From Amblyomma americanum (Eukaryota > Arthropoda > Arachnida > Ixodida > Ixodidae), in contig NC_135506.1 in NCBI RefSeq assembly GCF_052857255.1, forward strand, positions 78,042,324-78,106,323: DNA of 64,000 nt, in the 5' to 3' direction. The notes beneath the pieces are model-generated. The model was given only the letters and a program-made list of their open reading frames with translations, had not been told where the DNA came from and did not search any database. Shown one piece after another: positions 12,300 to 24,060 of the stretch (positions are counted from its first letter, which is position 1; every line of letters starts with the position of its first letter). The translations under genes were made by a program, and so were the position numbers.

Positions 12300-13860
12300 C
12301 AGTGAGTCGGTGACAATGAGCCAGGCCCAATTACCTGCAAGAAATTGAAGATTCGGGTTCAGGATCCGGAAATTTTCCCTCCTTACAGCGTTAATTTTTT
12401 TCTCCTGCGAATAAACACTGTAAATTGTTTTTAGAAGATTGCTAAAGCTTTCGGTCTATTTGTGCGCAATTGTATGAGGGGTTTCATTTCCCTTCGTTAA
12501 CAAATTTGCAAAACATCGAAATTGGGAAGTGACTGGACAAAGTAGGTGGCAGATGTCAGAGTGGTGCTTAGATATGGACAGCACATTACTCGGCAACTTT
12601 CGCGTAACACTTCAGGGTACGTGGGCAGAGCAGCAGAGATTTTTATATCGTCTGCCACAGAAGCGTGAATTCACCGTCTCGGTCCCACGTGGAGCAGAGG
12701 TAATTTCATGCAGTGTAACGGGGCCTCGCCTAGGATCGCGGATAGAACAAAACCAAGTGCGCGTGCTCATAGCAGCAAAGTCACAGTCAGCCATGACTTG
12801 TTTCATTACACCAGATTTCTGCTCTTGAATTCCTCTAATCGGGGTGCTATATTTCCTCTGTCTGAACCGCAAACTCTGGCGACGTGTGCATATTCTAAAA
12901 TTAGAGCCTTTAAGAAAATGGAGTATGTTCAATGAACTGATCTGACATCTTTTAAAACGCTCTCTCCTCAAAGCGATCGTTTCAGGTAGGTAAACGATAA
13001 AACGTTTAGTCAAATAAAACAAATATGCACAGCTAAAAATGTGCTATTCTGATCATATGCTATTCTGCAAAGTACTGAAACCTGAACAGGAGGTTACTAG
13101 CAGTCCCTATTTGTGCTGCTTCAGCCCGCATCGATGATCGATAGAATTTTCATCTCAAACTAAACATTTTTTTTGCATTCCTTGTCAGCACCATCCTCGC
13201 AAGTGGCAGACATTGATATTAATGGTTTCAAGACCGGATTCTGACCGGATGTCACTAAATATCCGTAAATATGCAATGCATTCACATTACTGTTATTTAT
13301 TTATTCGCAGCCGCAAGCCTCTTTCCCATTTACTTTTCCGGGTTATTTTTGAGCGCGCTGTGACTGGACGCACCAAGCTCCAAAATTATCGACTGCTTGC
13401 TCATAAGCATTTTAATCCAATATTACATACAGGGGCCTCGATCCCTAATGTTAATTAAATAAATACTACATCAAACAGAGAGAACGCCCTTGAATGTCAC
13501 ATTTTTGCTGAAGGCATTAAAGAAGCAATATTGATGAAGGCTTGAGGATAAACATTGCTATACAGTGCAGTGCACGGGGCCAGGGCATATGAGAGACAAC
13601 GCTGCCAAACGCGGGAATTTCCAGTGTATTTCGTAGCATCTACTCTACGCTAATTACTTTAGGCAAAGGCTAAAATTATGACATTTTTAGAGCAATTGCG
13701 GTCTTAAGGAGTCGTGATCACCAGCGGCCGTGGCCCATATTTTGTAGCATAAGCTACGCTAGGCTAGTAGAAGAGAGTTACGGAGTGGCTGTCCGAGGCC
13801 ACAGCTGCGCGCGCGACGTAACCATGGCAACCAGCTGCGATGTTCCACAGGTGTTCCGCT
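12300..13860. other. No recognised feature
   Basis: Overlapping open frames on both strands at about 12529-13022 have no family signature. Nothing else identified. Confidence 0.4.
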
Positions 13861-13869
13861 GATGCACCG

Positions 13870-14025
13870 CGCCGCACCTATCCTCAAAATGTTTTGCAAT
13901 TTCCTCTTTCTCCCTTTCTTATTTACCTCTCTCCTTTATCCCTTATCTTACGGCGCATTTCGGGTGTCTGCCAAAATGCGACCATTACTGAGCCATTTCC
14001 TTTCCTCAAAAACCAAAGAAAATTC
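13870..14025 (+). mobile_element. SINE-II fragment (3' half)
   Basis: Diverged 3' half of the longer tick SINE: pyrimidine-rich CTCTCTCCTTTATCCCTTAT, CTTACGGCGCATTTCGGGTG, then CATTTCCTTTCCTCAAAAAC. Head and centre are missing. Confidence 0.65.
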
Positions 14026-14093
14026 AGGGGGCACTTCTGCGATCTAAAGTCCGCGTGGCGAAAGCCTTCGGCGGTGCGCGGGACAACTTGGGT

Positions 14094-14565
14094 GTGACCC
14101 GGGCCAAATTTGGGGTTGGTGTTTCGCCGTAGTCCAATTAGGCTGAGCATCGATTTTCGTGCAAGTCAGCCAAGGTCAAATGTCGGGGTAGACCCCGGCC
14201 CAAGTTTGGCGGTCACCGTGGACATCGATTTTGGTGCAAATCGGCAGAGGTCAAATCTACGGAGTGACCCGAGCCAAATTTGGGGGTCACCATGGTGTTC
14301 GTCGTAGTCGAATTAGGCTGGACATCGATTTTGGCGCAAATCGACCAAGGTAAAAATTTCGGGTTGACCCAGGCCAAATTTGGGGATCAGCATGGTGTTC
14401 GCTATAGCCTACTTAGGCTGGAGATCGTTTTTTGTGCAAATCAGCGAAGGTCAAATTTCGGGTGTGACCCGGGCCAAATTTGGGGGCCACGATGGGGTTC
14501 GCCATAGTTGAATTAGGCTGGCCATCGATATTGGTTCAAATCGGCCGAGGTCAAAGTGTGGGTAT
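14094..14565. repeat. Tandem array, about 100-bp unit, 5 copies
   Basis: The landmark GACCCGGGCCAAATTTGGGG, or close variants, starts at about 14096, 14191, 14266, 14366 and 14466. Within a unit the order is GACCC, CAAATTTGGGG, CATGGTGTTCG, AATTAGGCTGG, CATCGATTTTG, CAAATCGG and GGTCAAA. The second unit is about 20-25 bp short, lacking the segment around AATTAGGCTGG. No coding potential is conserved across units, so it is satellite-like. Confidence 0.85.
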
Positions 14566-15004
14566 GACGTCGCCTCCGTTGCGTGACTTCCGGGTGGCCA
14601 TGTAATGGACGGACACGATCTCGATTGGGAGTATGAGCCGCTGGCGTTCATTGGATTGATTGGCTTTGTCATCGTTGTTGATGCAGTTCGTTTTCACGAA
14701 ACGAAAGGCGCACAACTTTCGTCCCTGGGTCAGTACACGCCTCAAGCATGCTCTCATGTAAGTGGCGTTGGTGTTCAACTGCAAAAACCTGCCTGGATTG
14801 CGTTCCGCACAATGGACAGGCAGCGCGCCCACACTGCCACATTGGAAGGTGGCAGTTAAATGTTGATCGCGAGAGGTTCGTCACCTAATGAACGCTGCGC
14901 TGCGGCCTACTGCTGCAGCATTCACACACACCGCTGTCTGCCACAACGCTGTCAGCTCTAATGCTGCAACCCACATCTCTCTTCTCTTACCGCCGCCACA
15001 TATG

Positions 15005-15115
15005 TACCTCAAAGCTCCATTGAGGAATCCACTGACACAGGGAGTCAGCTATGCGCCCTTTCTTCCCTCAAAATCATGGAAGACCTGAATGTTGTCAACG
15101 CCAACGCCAATGAGC
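15005..15115 (+). repeat. Dispersed repeat W, copy 1
   Basis: Shares GAGTCAGCTATGCGCC, TTTC, CTCAAAATCATGGA and AATGAGC with 34960-35075 and partly with 36325-36395. No coding features; element type unknown. Confidence 0.5.
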
Positions 15116-15119
15116 ACAA

Positions 15120-16030
15120 CGAACACTGACAGCTTTCGCTCTGTACATCCTGGATTAGTTGAGCTAGTCCACATTCATTTTTGGTGCTCCTTCAGAAAAA
15201 ACCCAATTACTGGTGCTCAAAATGAAGTTAACATTTTTAACGTTCGACAGCTGCAGCTATAGCCACCACTACAGACGCGCCTGCACTGTAAATGCGGAAT
15301 CATACGATTTGAGTCACTTCATAATATTTCGATCGGCACGTAGGCCTTAGTACGTGACAGCTGCGCCTACTTTGCGATGTGTGTGGCAACTGCGGTTATA
15401 AAGATTTTTTTTTTCTTAGTGGTCTCGCTGCTCCTGAACTCACAGGATTTGTTCCTCCTGCTTTCTACGTTTAAGAAAATAAGCAAAAACTCACGGTTGC
15501 TGAACTCCCGACGATATCCGTAAAGAGCTGCCTCTAATGGCGCCGCTGCCGAAGCCACAGCCATGAAGACGAAGTCTTGCTCGCAGTGACGGCTATCTCA
15601 TGCCCTGCACATCATTTGCCGGGACTCAACGCTCGTGCCCGTCCTTGCTTCCCGAATGTAGTCTGTGATGGCGCAGTACTCTAACTACCAGCAGCTATGG
15701 AGCTCCAGGCTGGGCTTGTTCACGTAACTGCTCTTGGATCACAGCAGTTGTCTTCACCGAGCTGACTCGATTTTTGATGTTGTGCAGATGTTATGCAGTA
15801 TTGTACTTCATTTACCACCAGTCGATGAGCGTGTCTGTTGTGGGGGTGGCGTCATGTCTGTGTTGCTTGTCTTTGCTTTTGTCCATGGCGACGCTAACTG
15901 CAGCTGTCGTCTGTGAAGTTATGGTTGTCGCTGCGATGGTCGTCGCGTCCGTGTGTGCCTCTGTGTATCTGCAGTTCCTGCTTTCTGGAAGCGTCTGTCT
16001 CGCGTTGGCCACATTCTAACACAGCAGGCA
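15120..16030. other. No recognised feature
   Basis: Gene-poor, turning TG-rich on the + strand from about 15770, ahead of the decayed HEEQ box at 16084. Confidence 0.35.
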
Positions 16031-16083
16031 TACACCAGAGGTTCGGGTGATCTTGAGGTGTGACTGTTGGTCACTTCTGCCGG

Positions 16084-16107
16084 TATGAAAAACAGAAGCA
16101 GTGCCCG
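16084..16107 (+). repeat. HEEQ box, diverged copy
   Basis: Reads YEKQKQCP. It follows a TG-rich stretch. A GATAACCTGCAGGGAA segment lies about 180 bp downstream, and related GAT-CTGCAG segments follow several other family members at a similar distance. Confidence 0.4.
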
Positions 16108-17435
16108 ATAGCTTGAAGAGGAAAGCACTCGTGTTCAGAGCGCAGTCTGTACAACTTGTCCATAGGTCCTCTTTGATAGCCGTGGAGCCTGGGCTGGCTT
16201 GTTGCACACACAAATCCAAGCAGAAGTCCGGGAGCACAGGAAGCAGGAGTACTTTTGGTCCGATAACCTGCAGGGAATTGACGTCTAAATTACTTTTATA
16301 GAATTGCAAGAACATTATCTGCTTGTGGGCAGCAATAATTCAGCACTGCGCACCACTGGATGCCGTCAGGAGTTTCGAAAAGCTGATTACGAATGATGCC
16401 ATTTGGCACATGTTGCGCTTGCTGCCGATCTGCCGACCTAAACTCTTGTGCTTTGGTCACGTCGTTTTTAACACGAGCTTTATCTACCACAACGTCTTAA
16501 CGTGACTTGGCTAAGACTGAAGCACTCTTTCTCGTACTGCTTCGTCCTGACATCAAACTAAGAAATACGGCTTAGATTATTCATCGGTGAGCACTACCGT
16601 GGAAAGGAGGTGCGCTGCAAAAGGATAGCTCAAATTAGTGTCCTGAAGCCCTTACACATTCAAACCGACAGTAAAAAAATTGTTGCAGTTACGTTAATAC
16701 TGTGACGCATTTGGAGCCGAGCTCTCCGAACAATCACAGGCGCCACTTCCAATGACACGAAACGCGTCTGCAAACCGGGATTAGCCCGCCGGCCTAGTCA
16801 GCAGTCACGGCTGAGAGGTGCAGGCTGAGTTAGTACTTACCGTTCCCTTTTTTCCGGTGGGATCTCAAGATGCGGATCCTTGATGCCACCAGGAGAGTTG
16901 CAGTCTGCAGTGCGCACAACCTTTTCTTCGTTTCAATGGTTCTGCCCTCCAGTAGCGTAATCGTAGCACTGGTCTTCGTGGTGCCTGTGTCTGTAGCTTC
17001 GGTCGTTAATAAACGTATGCAAATTGCATAGGCTTTGGTCGTTTTGTGAGCTAGGCGTTTTAGGACCTCAGTATAAAGGTTATTCCCTGCGGTGACTTAA
17101 ACTGGGCAGCAGTGGCGTTCGTGATGCTTCTCTCTGTATTCTTGATGTTTAGAATGTACTCGTGCCGTTTGTGTAGTTTTCTGTATAACGTTCCTCGTGT
17201 CTGTGCTGAGGTGGCATTGCTTCGCATCACTACGTGGTCCAATTTTTAGCTCTCCTCATACCAATAATGCTTTATTTTGAAGCTGTTGTCTGCTTGCTTT
17301 GAAGCTGCTCTGTGTTCATTTATTTGTGAAGTGCCATTGCTTTGGTGTCTCACGTTTAACATATTTCTACCCAAGGTCGTGGTGCGTGCAAGGTGTGTGT
17401 GTGTAGGTGGTGGGGGGTATGTTGGATGCCACGAA

Positions 17436-17459
17436 CATGAGGAATAGTATCAGCGCCAC
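17436..17459 (+). repeat. HEEQ box, decayed copy
   Basis: Reads HEE, stop, YQRH. Follows a GTGTGTGTGTAGGTGGTGGG stretch. Confidence 0.4.
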
Positions 17460-18932
17460 CCCGCGGCATTAATAGCCACTAGCAAGAAGAACAATATGAG
17501 CACTGCTGCGGGAGCCAAGGGAGGGTCTTTCGGATCTAGGTGCAGTGAATCCGCCGGACTAACGCTGGACCCACTGGATCTCTGATCAGACACCTTTAAC
17601 AGCCGTTAGTTAAAAGCTGGGCGTAAACAACCTTCGGCGTGCTGACTGCTCTTGGCTTGGCTCCCAAGCCACGTCACCCTGCTACACTTAAGCCTTGAGT
17701 CTATGGGATAGGGATGCTCGTGGTGATGCGGTTGTCGTTTGCATGGGTTGATCATCCTAGTGGCCACCATGCAACGGTATAGTTTTAAAGACTTCTTCAT
17801 GAATCCTGCCGTGTCGATCCTTGAGGCTCTCACTCTAGTTCTAGCTGAGCAGTCATATTATACTAGCTTTGGTTTTTGGTTTTATTGTGCAAGTGAGACT
17901 TAGGCCAGAGAGCGCCAAAATGATGTTTAATTTAGTGGTTGCTCTTGGCATACTACATGAAATAGAATGATATACTACGTATAATAAGGTTAAAACCCCA
18001 GCGCACAGAAAATGTAAAACTAAAGCATTCCTACATAGGTAACTATACGCAGGTTTAAAACAAACTGCAGTTAAACAAGCAGATTGGAAGGCCTTGCCAA
18101 GAGCAAGCGGACGGGGAGTTTTCTCCCACCGTGCATGGCTACGGAGCCCTCTTGTCTATGGCAAGGTTGCCTTTCAGCAAGAAACCGCGAAAAAAACGCT
18201 ATATGCTCTTTAAGGTCCCACTGCTTTCAACGCAATCCATAACCTGGCAAAATTATGTAATTGTGTGATAACAACAGCCAAAGGATAGGGCGATCTGTGA
18301 ACACTTGCGAAGTGAGTCTTACGATGCGTTTCTCTTGGTAAGGATTTGTGTAACTGAGCGCGGGCCACTCAACTACTTTCACTCCAGCAGTTGATCTCTG
18401 AAACGTTAAGTACACTGTGTAGTATGTGTCACATTCGCAGTGTGGAATGTGTAACTTTGCAGGATTGTTTCTTTTGGTGGAAATCCTTCCCTACATTTAA
18501 AATAGGTTTGTGAGCTTTTGTGTCGGCGTTGTTCGTGCGATTGCTTCAATAGGGTTCCTTGGGCATCACGAATGTTGTCTTTGCTGTCTTTACAATCTTT
18601 CTGGTGCTAATATTTTTAACGTTAGGTGATGTGATTGTGTCAGTGGTTGCGCAGCCTGTGCTTGTAGCTGTTTGCTGTGGTCACTGTTATGTCTCAGGGT
18701 GATGTTTAACGTGGTTGTGCACACGCATTCGATGAAACCTGTATCCTATATACCTGGTATGCACTTCCTCGTTTGCTTGGCTGTTTCTGCGCTTGTACTG
18801 CTTGTATTGTTGTGGACACAGTGTTTATGGTTTTTGTGTGATTATGCGTTGTCAGGTGTTGGGTCAGCTTCTCAGATGATCATACTTGCTGTGAGTGTCG
18901 GTGTAGGAAGCGAGGTAGGAGGCCACCGAAGG

Positions 18933-18956
18933 CATGAGGAACAGCACCAGTGCCGC
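18933..18956 (+). repeat. HEEQ box, well-conserved copy
   Basis: Reads HEEQHQCR and is preceded by GGAGGCCACCG, as in copy 2. A TG-rich stretch of about 300 bp lies upstream. The frame continues into a charged Arg/Lys/Glu segment before a stop at about 19016. Confidence 0.5.
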
Positions 18957-19149
18957 CTTGGGGGAACGGACAGGGGCGCAGACACCCGCGAAGAAAGAGA
19001 AAAGGAGAAGTGCTGAAAGGGCCACCGAACATCAGTCCCTTGGCGCTCTGGAGATGTCAAGAAATGGGCATGGACGGCTTGGCAAAGCTCCGTCCGCAGC
19101 TGAGTCTGCAGGCCTCGCCACAGGTGATCTGTAGAGCTGCAAAAAAGAA

Positions 19150-20150
19150 GCGCCAACCCTTTTCAGTAAGCTTTATGTTGACCAGCCGCCACTGCCCTAG
19201 CAGCACACGGCATCGGCCTAACATTGGCAATATATCGCCAAAGCCTGGTCTTTTGTAAGACTGGTCTTGACCAAAACATGTTCAACAATGGTCCGATGCT
19301 CTGTGCTGCTTGGGCGCGCTTCCCGCTCTAAGTAGTGGGATTCACTCCCAGCAGCAGCGGACGCGCTTTGGCGGAGGTAGAGCACGAAACGCGCATTTGT
19401 GCTGTCCCATATGCGTCACTAGGCGTCATACAAGCTCAGTATTGAAATTGGGGGTTCAACCCTTGGGCCAGCCTCATAGCATGCGTCCAACTACGGGACA
19501 TTGAATGCCACGTAGCGCTCATGGGAAATTAATCTCTTCGTTGTAGATCGGCAGAGTTGAACAAAGAAATCAGGCAAACCGTACCAGAGCGCTAAACTAT
19601 GCTCATCGATTTAATGATGGTTTGTTTTCAGCCTTCTAGGATGCAGGAAAAAAAGTCAGTATCAAGAAGTTTTTAAATACACCTTTAAATTCGCGTGGTA
19701 TGGTTGCTAACAAATGATAAGGTAGCTTTTTCGCCAAAATATTCAGTGGGATGTTTAATTGGAAATTTGTCCAGCATGTTCAGAAGCGATTATACCAGCG
19801 GATTTCATGGTCTCAGTTATCTGATCTTAGAACGAATGCACTGAGATTACGCATAGCCAGAATTAACGTGCTCAGCGTGGTCACTCGTTTTCCTGCTAAC
19901 ATGTCGCTGGAGCGCAAGTGCCACCGCGTTACAAGGAATCAAATGCTTGCTTAAGCTGCAAAGCAGAAACTGCGTTTTCGCGCTCCTGTTTCAACATTAC
20001 GATTAAGCAGTGCGAAGCGTCTGTGCTCATTGCAGCTTCATCACTGTGACCGCTGGTCTCTCTATGCATTATGCTTTTGTGAACGAGCCAAGTTACTTCC
20101 ATAAAAGAGCTCAATAAAGGAATCGTGAAACAAAACTTATGTAGAAATTG
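19150..20150. other. No recognised feature
   Basis: No gene, SINE or array identified between the HEEQ copy and the Penelope-like pair. Confidence 0.4.
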
Positions 20151-20817
20151 CTCACCATGCTGAAGAAGTACTTTGATTTGGGCTAGTTGGTTCATATCTT
20201 GAAAGAAGTAAGGACGGCGCTAAAACGACAAAGACAATGAGGCACGAACACAACAGGACGGGCGCCAACTTGCAACTGAAGTTTATTGCACCAAACCCCT
20301 ACATTTTATGCATCAACAGAGACGTATCACAACAAGCTTATCACACAACAAAACGCAATTTCTTCAATAGTCAGAACATCGGAAGTAGGCGCTACTTTTA
20401 CAGACCAGAGACGCCTTCTGCACTATCCACTTGATAACAGCATTATTCTTACTTTATAAGTCCCCAGATTAAATGAGTGCGCAACCCACATGAAAGCAAT
20501 TGATCATCCAAATGATACACACACGCTTGGGCAAGGCAACCAGCGCGCAAACTCAACAATCGTGATTTTAACACAAAGAGTGATAATGAAAGAATGACCA
20601 ACAACAACCGCGGAAAACTTGGTGGACATGAAACTTAAACCATCGGGAGAACCTCCCAGCGTCAATGTACTATAATTATCGTCAAAAATTTAAAACCTTT
20701 GAGAAAACCTCCCAGCGTCAAAGTGCTACAATATTGGTTTCTACGCAATCGTCTTTTCGACCGATAAAACACATCGATGAGAAACAATGTATGCAGAAAA
20801 CTTGCAAACGTTGAAAC

Positions 20818-21690
20818 CTAAAGACAGCCTTCGAGAAACGCCACCTCAGCGTCACTAATTGAAATGGACGGCCTACAAACGCATGCGCTTCCCGCTTTCT
20901 TAATAAAAAAAGCCTCCACTACTTCTCGCTCAAATCTGTCTTTACCGCTCTTCAAAAAAAGTGTTTTGCTCAGATCCGGACTACACCCCTTGCACGTCTT
21001 GCAGTGATCTGCAAGGAAACTTCCATGATGTTGGCGCACATTCCGCAAGTGTTCACTGGCACGTTCATTAAAACATCGACCGGTTTGCCCTATGTAAACT
21101 AAACCGCAGCTTAGAGGAATCTGATATACAACTTGTGATCTGCATTTCGTGAACAGTTTTTGATGTTTAATAGGGCAAACTGGTCGTTCCTTTTCCGGTT
21201 GTGACATTGTGCAAATCTTTGACAACTTTGATGGGGCCGAGAACACAACCTGCACCTTATGTTTGCTTGCGACTTTTTTTATACCATGGGACACCTTATG
21301 CATGTACGGAATCACAGGGACCAATTTTTTTTGCTTCCGGAAGTTTCTCATCACAAGGCCGCTTGAATTTCTGGATTAACATTTCAGAAACAGCCAAAAT
21401 CAAATGGGGCGGGTAACCCGCTTCGTGCAACCTCTGAATTTGGGCGCCAAAGCTCATAGACATCGTGTGATGGCACGACTTTCTTAAGGCACTCTGAAGG
21501 GAATTAGCGATAATTGCTCTTTTTACGAGTTTAGAATGAGCACTATCAAACGGTAACAGCCCTTTCTTAGATCTGGGATTGTACGCCCAGCATAGGTGAT
21601 CCTCCATAAAAACCAATCTAACGTCTAAAAACTGCAGTTCGCGATTCACTGGTAGCTCCCACGTGAACTTGAGGCCCTGGTTTGCCGGTT
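20818..21690 (-). pseudogene. Penelope-like RT C-terminus plus GIY-YIG endonuclease, 5'-truncated
   Basis: The first part (21690-21296) encodes the end of the RT: LQFLDVRLVF, then CWAYNPRSKKGLLPFDSAHS and KLVKRA, typical of Penelope-like RTs. The second part (to 20818) encodes a GIY-YIG nuclease: CGLVYIGQTGRCFNERASEH, with VY...IGQTG as the motif core, then a cysteine pair (CKTCKGC) and FEREVVEAFFI. The parts are in different frames, probably from an indel in the A-run near 21324-21331. The RT catalytic core upstream is missing. As it stands it cannot encode an active element. In living relatives the nuclease nicks the target DNA and the RT copies the RNA. Confidence 0.85.
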
Positions 21691-22023
21691 TGCCTTATTA
21701 AACATCAAAAACTGTTCACGAAATGCAGATCACAAGTTGTATATCAGATAGGGCAAACCGGTCGATGTTTTAATGAACGTGCCAGTGAACACTTGCAGAA
21801 TGTGCGCCAACATCATGGAAGTTTCCTTGCAGATCACTGCAAGACGTGCAAGGGGTGTAGTCCGGATCTGAGCAAAACAATTTTTTTGAAGAGCGGTAAA
21901 GACAGATTTGAGCGAGAAGTAGTGGAGGCATTTTTTATTAAGAAAGCGGGAAGCGCATGCGTTAGTAGGCCGTCCATTTCAATTAGTGACGCTGAGGTGG
22001 CGTTTCTCGAAGGCTGTCTTTAG
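21690..22023 (+). pseudogene. Penelope-like GIY-YIG fragment with 27-bp in-frame deletion
   Basis: The opposite arm of the pair. It starts within the linker (LIKHQKLFTKC) and keeps the end of the endonuclease up to FLEGCL. Compared with the minus-strand arm it lacks nine codons covering PLSCGLVYI, so the GIY half of the catalytic core is gone and VVYQ joins directly to IGQTG. The frame remains open, which shows the deletion is a multiple of three. Non-functional as a nuclease. Confidence 0.8.
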
Positions 22024-22659
22024 GTTTCAACGTTTGCAAGTTTTCTGCATACATTGTTTCTCATCGATGTGTTTTAATGTCGAAAAGACGATTGCGTAGA
22101 AACCAATATTGTAGCACTTTGACGCTGGGAGGTTTTCTCAAAGGTTTTAAATTTTTGACGATAATTATAGTACATTGACGCTGGGAGGTTCCCCCGATGT
22201 TTAAGTTTCATGTCCACCAAATTTTCCGCGGTTGTTGTTGGTCATTCTTTCATTATCACTCTTTGTGTTAAAATCACGATTGTTGAGTTTGCGCGCTGGT
22301 TGCCTTGCCCAAGCGTGTGTGTATCATTTGGATGATCAATTGCTTTCATGTGGGTTGCGCACTCATTTAATCTGGGGACTTATAAAGTAAGGATAATGCT
22401 GTTATCAAGTGGATAGTGCAGAAGGCGTCTCTGGTCTGTAAAAGTAGCGCCTACTTCCGATGTTCTGACTATTGAAGAAATTGCGTTTTGTTTTGTGATA
22501 AGCTTGTTGTGATACGGCTCAGTTGATGCATAAAATGTAGGGGTTTGGTGCAATAAACTTCAGTTGCAAGTTGGCGCCCGTCCTGTTGTGTTCGTGCCTC
22601 TTTGTCTTTGTCGTTTTAGCGCCGTCCTTACTTCTTTCAAGATCACCATGCTGAGCATG

Positions 22660-23160
22660 ACCAAACTGAACATTAGGCCTACAGTCAAGCGTTGTACGCA
22701 GCAACTAGTTTGTTAACTGCACTTGTCTAAGATATAACCTTTTCTTTAGGCCAAGTTGAAAGGAGCACAAACGCAACATCCAAGAACCTCTAAAAAGGAA
22801 CCAACCAACTCATCATTGTACTGCCCTAGCAGAAGAGTCTCGACACTACTCTCTAACAGAGCAGCCAGTAAAAAGCATTATAGTCATATAGCGCACTCTC
22901 TACAGTGAAGTGTAATAAACTCCTTAGCATATGATGTTCACAAAAAATAAATATGCAGCGTGACAGTACTATTGCTCTCCCATTCCGAAAAAAAAACTAC
23001 GATAGAAGCGAAATAGCGCAGTATTAGCCCTGAATGGGCCGCTGATACTCCCTTTGCCATTATAAAACCAGTAGATGTGAAGTAGGTTTTTAGTTTGATT
23101 TCATGGGCGTAAACCTTTTGGTCTGTATACATTTTAGGAATGCTATACATACTACAGACA
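22660..23160. other. No recognised feature
   Basis: AT-rich sequence with A-runs; nothing identified. Confidence 0.4.
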
Positions 23161-23162
23161 AT

Positions 23163-23210
23163 GGCGGTCGATGACTGCTCTCTACATGTGGAATAGAAGA
23201 AGCGCCTCAG
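23163..23210 (+). repeat. Exon-like repeat Z, short copy
   Basis: GGCGGTCGATGACTGC, TCTCTACAT, GGAAT and GAAGAAGCGCC match 24567-24611 almost base for base. Confidence 0.6.
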
Positions 23211-23246
23211 TCCAAATCACCTGAGGCTATGGTAGATGTCAAATAG

Positions 23247-23498
23247 GTTTTTAGTTTTATTTCATGGGATCTAAAGTTCCAAAGCACGTCAGGCTATGTG
23301 GGACGCCGTAACGGAGGGCTCGGAAATATTCTGACGCCCCGACCCGGGGCTCTTTAACGTGCACAGACGCACAGTACACGAGCTTCAACATTTCGCCTCC
23401 ATCGAAATGCGACCGCTGCGGCAGGGGTCGAACCCGCGCCTTTTGGGTAAGCAGACGAGCGTTATAACCACTGAGCCACTTCGACTGCTGAGAATTGA
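23247..23498 (-). mobile_element. SINE-I, full length including tRNA-like head
   Basis: In reverse complement it begins AGTGGCTCAGTGGTT (A box region) and has GGGTTCGACCCC (B box). It then runs through GATGGAGGCGAAAT, GCACGTTAAAGA, CTCCGTTACGGCGTCCCACA and CCTGACGTGCTTTGG to an ATGAAAT-like 3' end. Pol III internal promoter boxes are recognisable, so this copy could once have been transcribed. Confidence 0.85.
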
Positions 23499-23876
23499 AA
23501 CTGATCTGAGCTTAAAAGGCATCGATGAAATAGAAGCGCTGAACATCGAGAGGTTCTCGTCCTAACCACTGTCTGTAGTATGTATAGCACCCCTCAAAAG
23601 TATACAGTCCAAAGGGTTTGCTTCTAAGCTGTTTATCGGGGCTCCCTAGCATATATGGCACTCCAAAGCTTTAGAATTTGGGACGCGATGCCATTGCTCT
23701 TTTGAGAGGATATGGTTTCTGACGGTGCATAACGACCCATGCAGCAGGATTCATCAGCAAACCCCTTGGGCCATATACATTTGAAGGGGGGAGTAAACAT
23801 GAACACTGCTGCATATAAATTTAGAGTTAGCTATCCTAAAGGCGTCCGCGTGTAAGTCGCTCCACGAATAATATCT

Positions 23877-24060
23877 AACACGAGACACAGAAGTGCTTGT
23901 ATTTGGGCGTGTTGGTTCATATCTTTTCAGGAGGACACAGGGGCGCAACAAAAACACACGGACATAGAAGTAGACAGGGACGAGCGCTCGTCCCTGTCTA
24001 CTTCTATGTCCGTGTGTTTTTGTTGCGCCCCTGTGTCCTCCTGAAAAGATAACACGAGAC
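23877..24060. mobile_element. 130-bp perfect palindrome with 34-nt tail and 10-bp target-site duplication
   Basis: AACACGAGAC is duplicated at 23877-23886 and 24051-24060. A 34-nt tail (23887-23920) ending GGGCGTGTTGGTTCAT lies just inside the left duplication. Bases 23921-24050 are a perfect inverted repeat with 65-bp arms and no spacer, centred on GAGC/GCTC. The arrangement matches the Penelope-like insertion at 20153-22654, including a tail of similar sequence. I read it as a minimal Penelope-like insertion of two inverted terminal pieces without coding sequence. It could instead be a foldback element that uses a similar end. Confidence 0.8.

Larger units (their letters stand above)
20153..22654. 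mobile_element. Penelope-like element: two head-to-head copies with target-site duplication
   Basis: An 11-bp direct repeat, CACCATGCTGA, flanks the whole insertion at 20153-20163 and 22644-22654. Inside the left repeat is a 32-nt tail (20164-20195) ending GTTGGTTCAT. Then comes a long inverted repeat of about 1 kb per arm (about 20196-21190 and 21690-22643). The loop of about 500 bp codes for the C-terminal part of the RT on the minus strand. The arms are almost identical, so the insertion looks young. Head-to-head partial copies and short tails are known for Penelope-like elements; assignment to this order rests on the GIY-YIG domain and the RT C-terminus. Confidence 0.85.
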
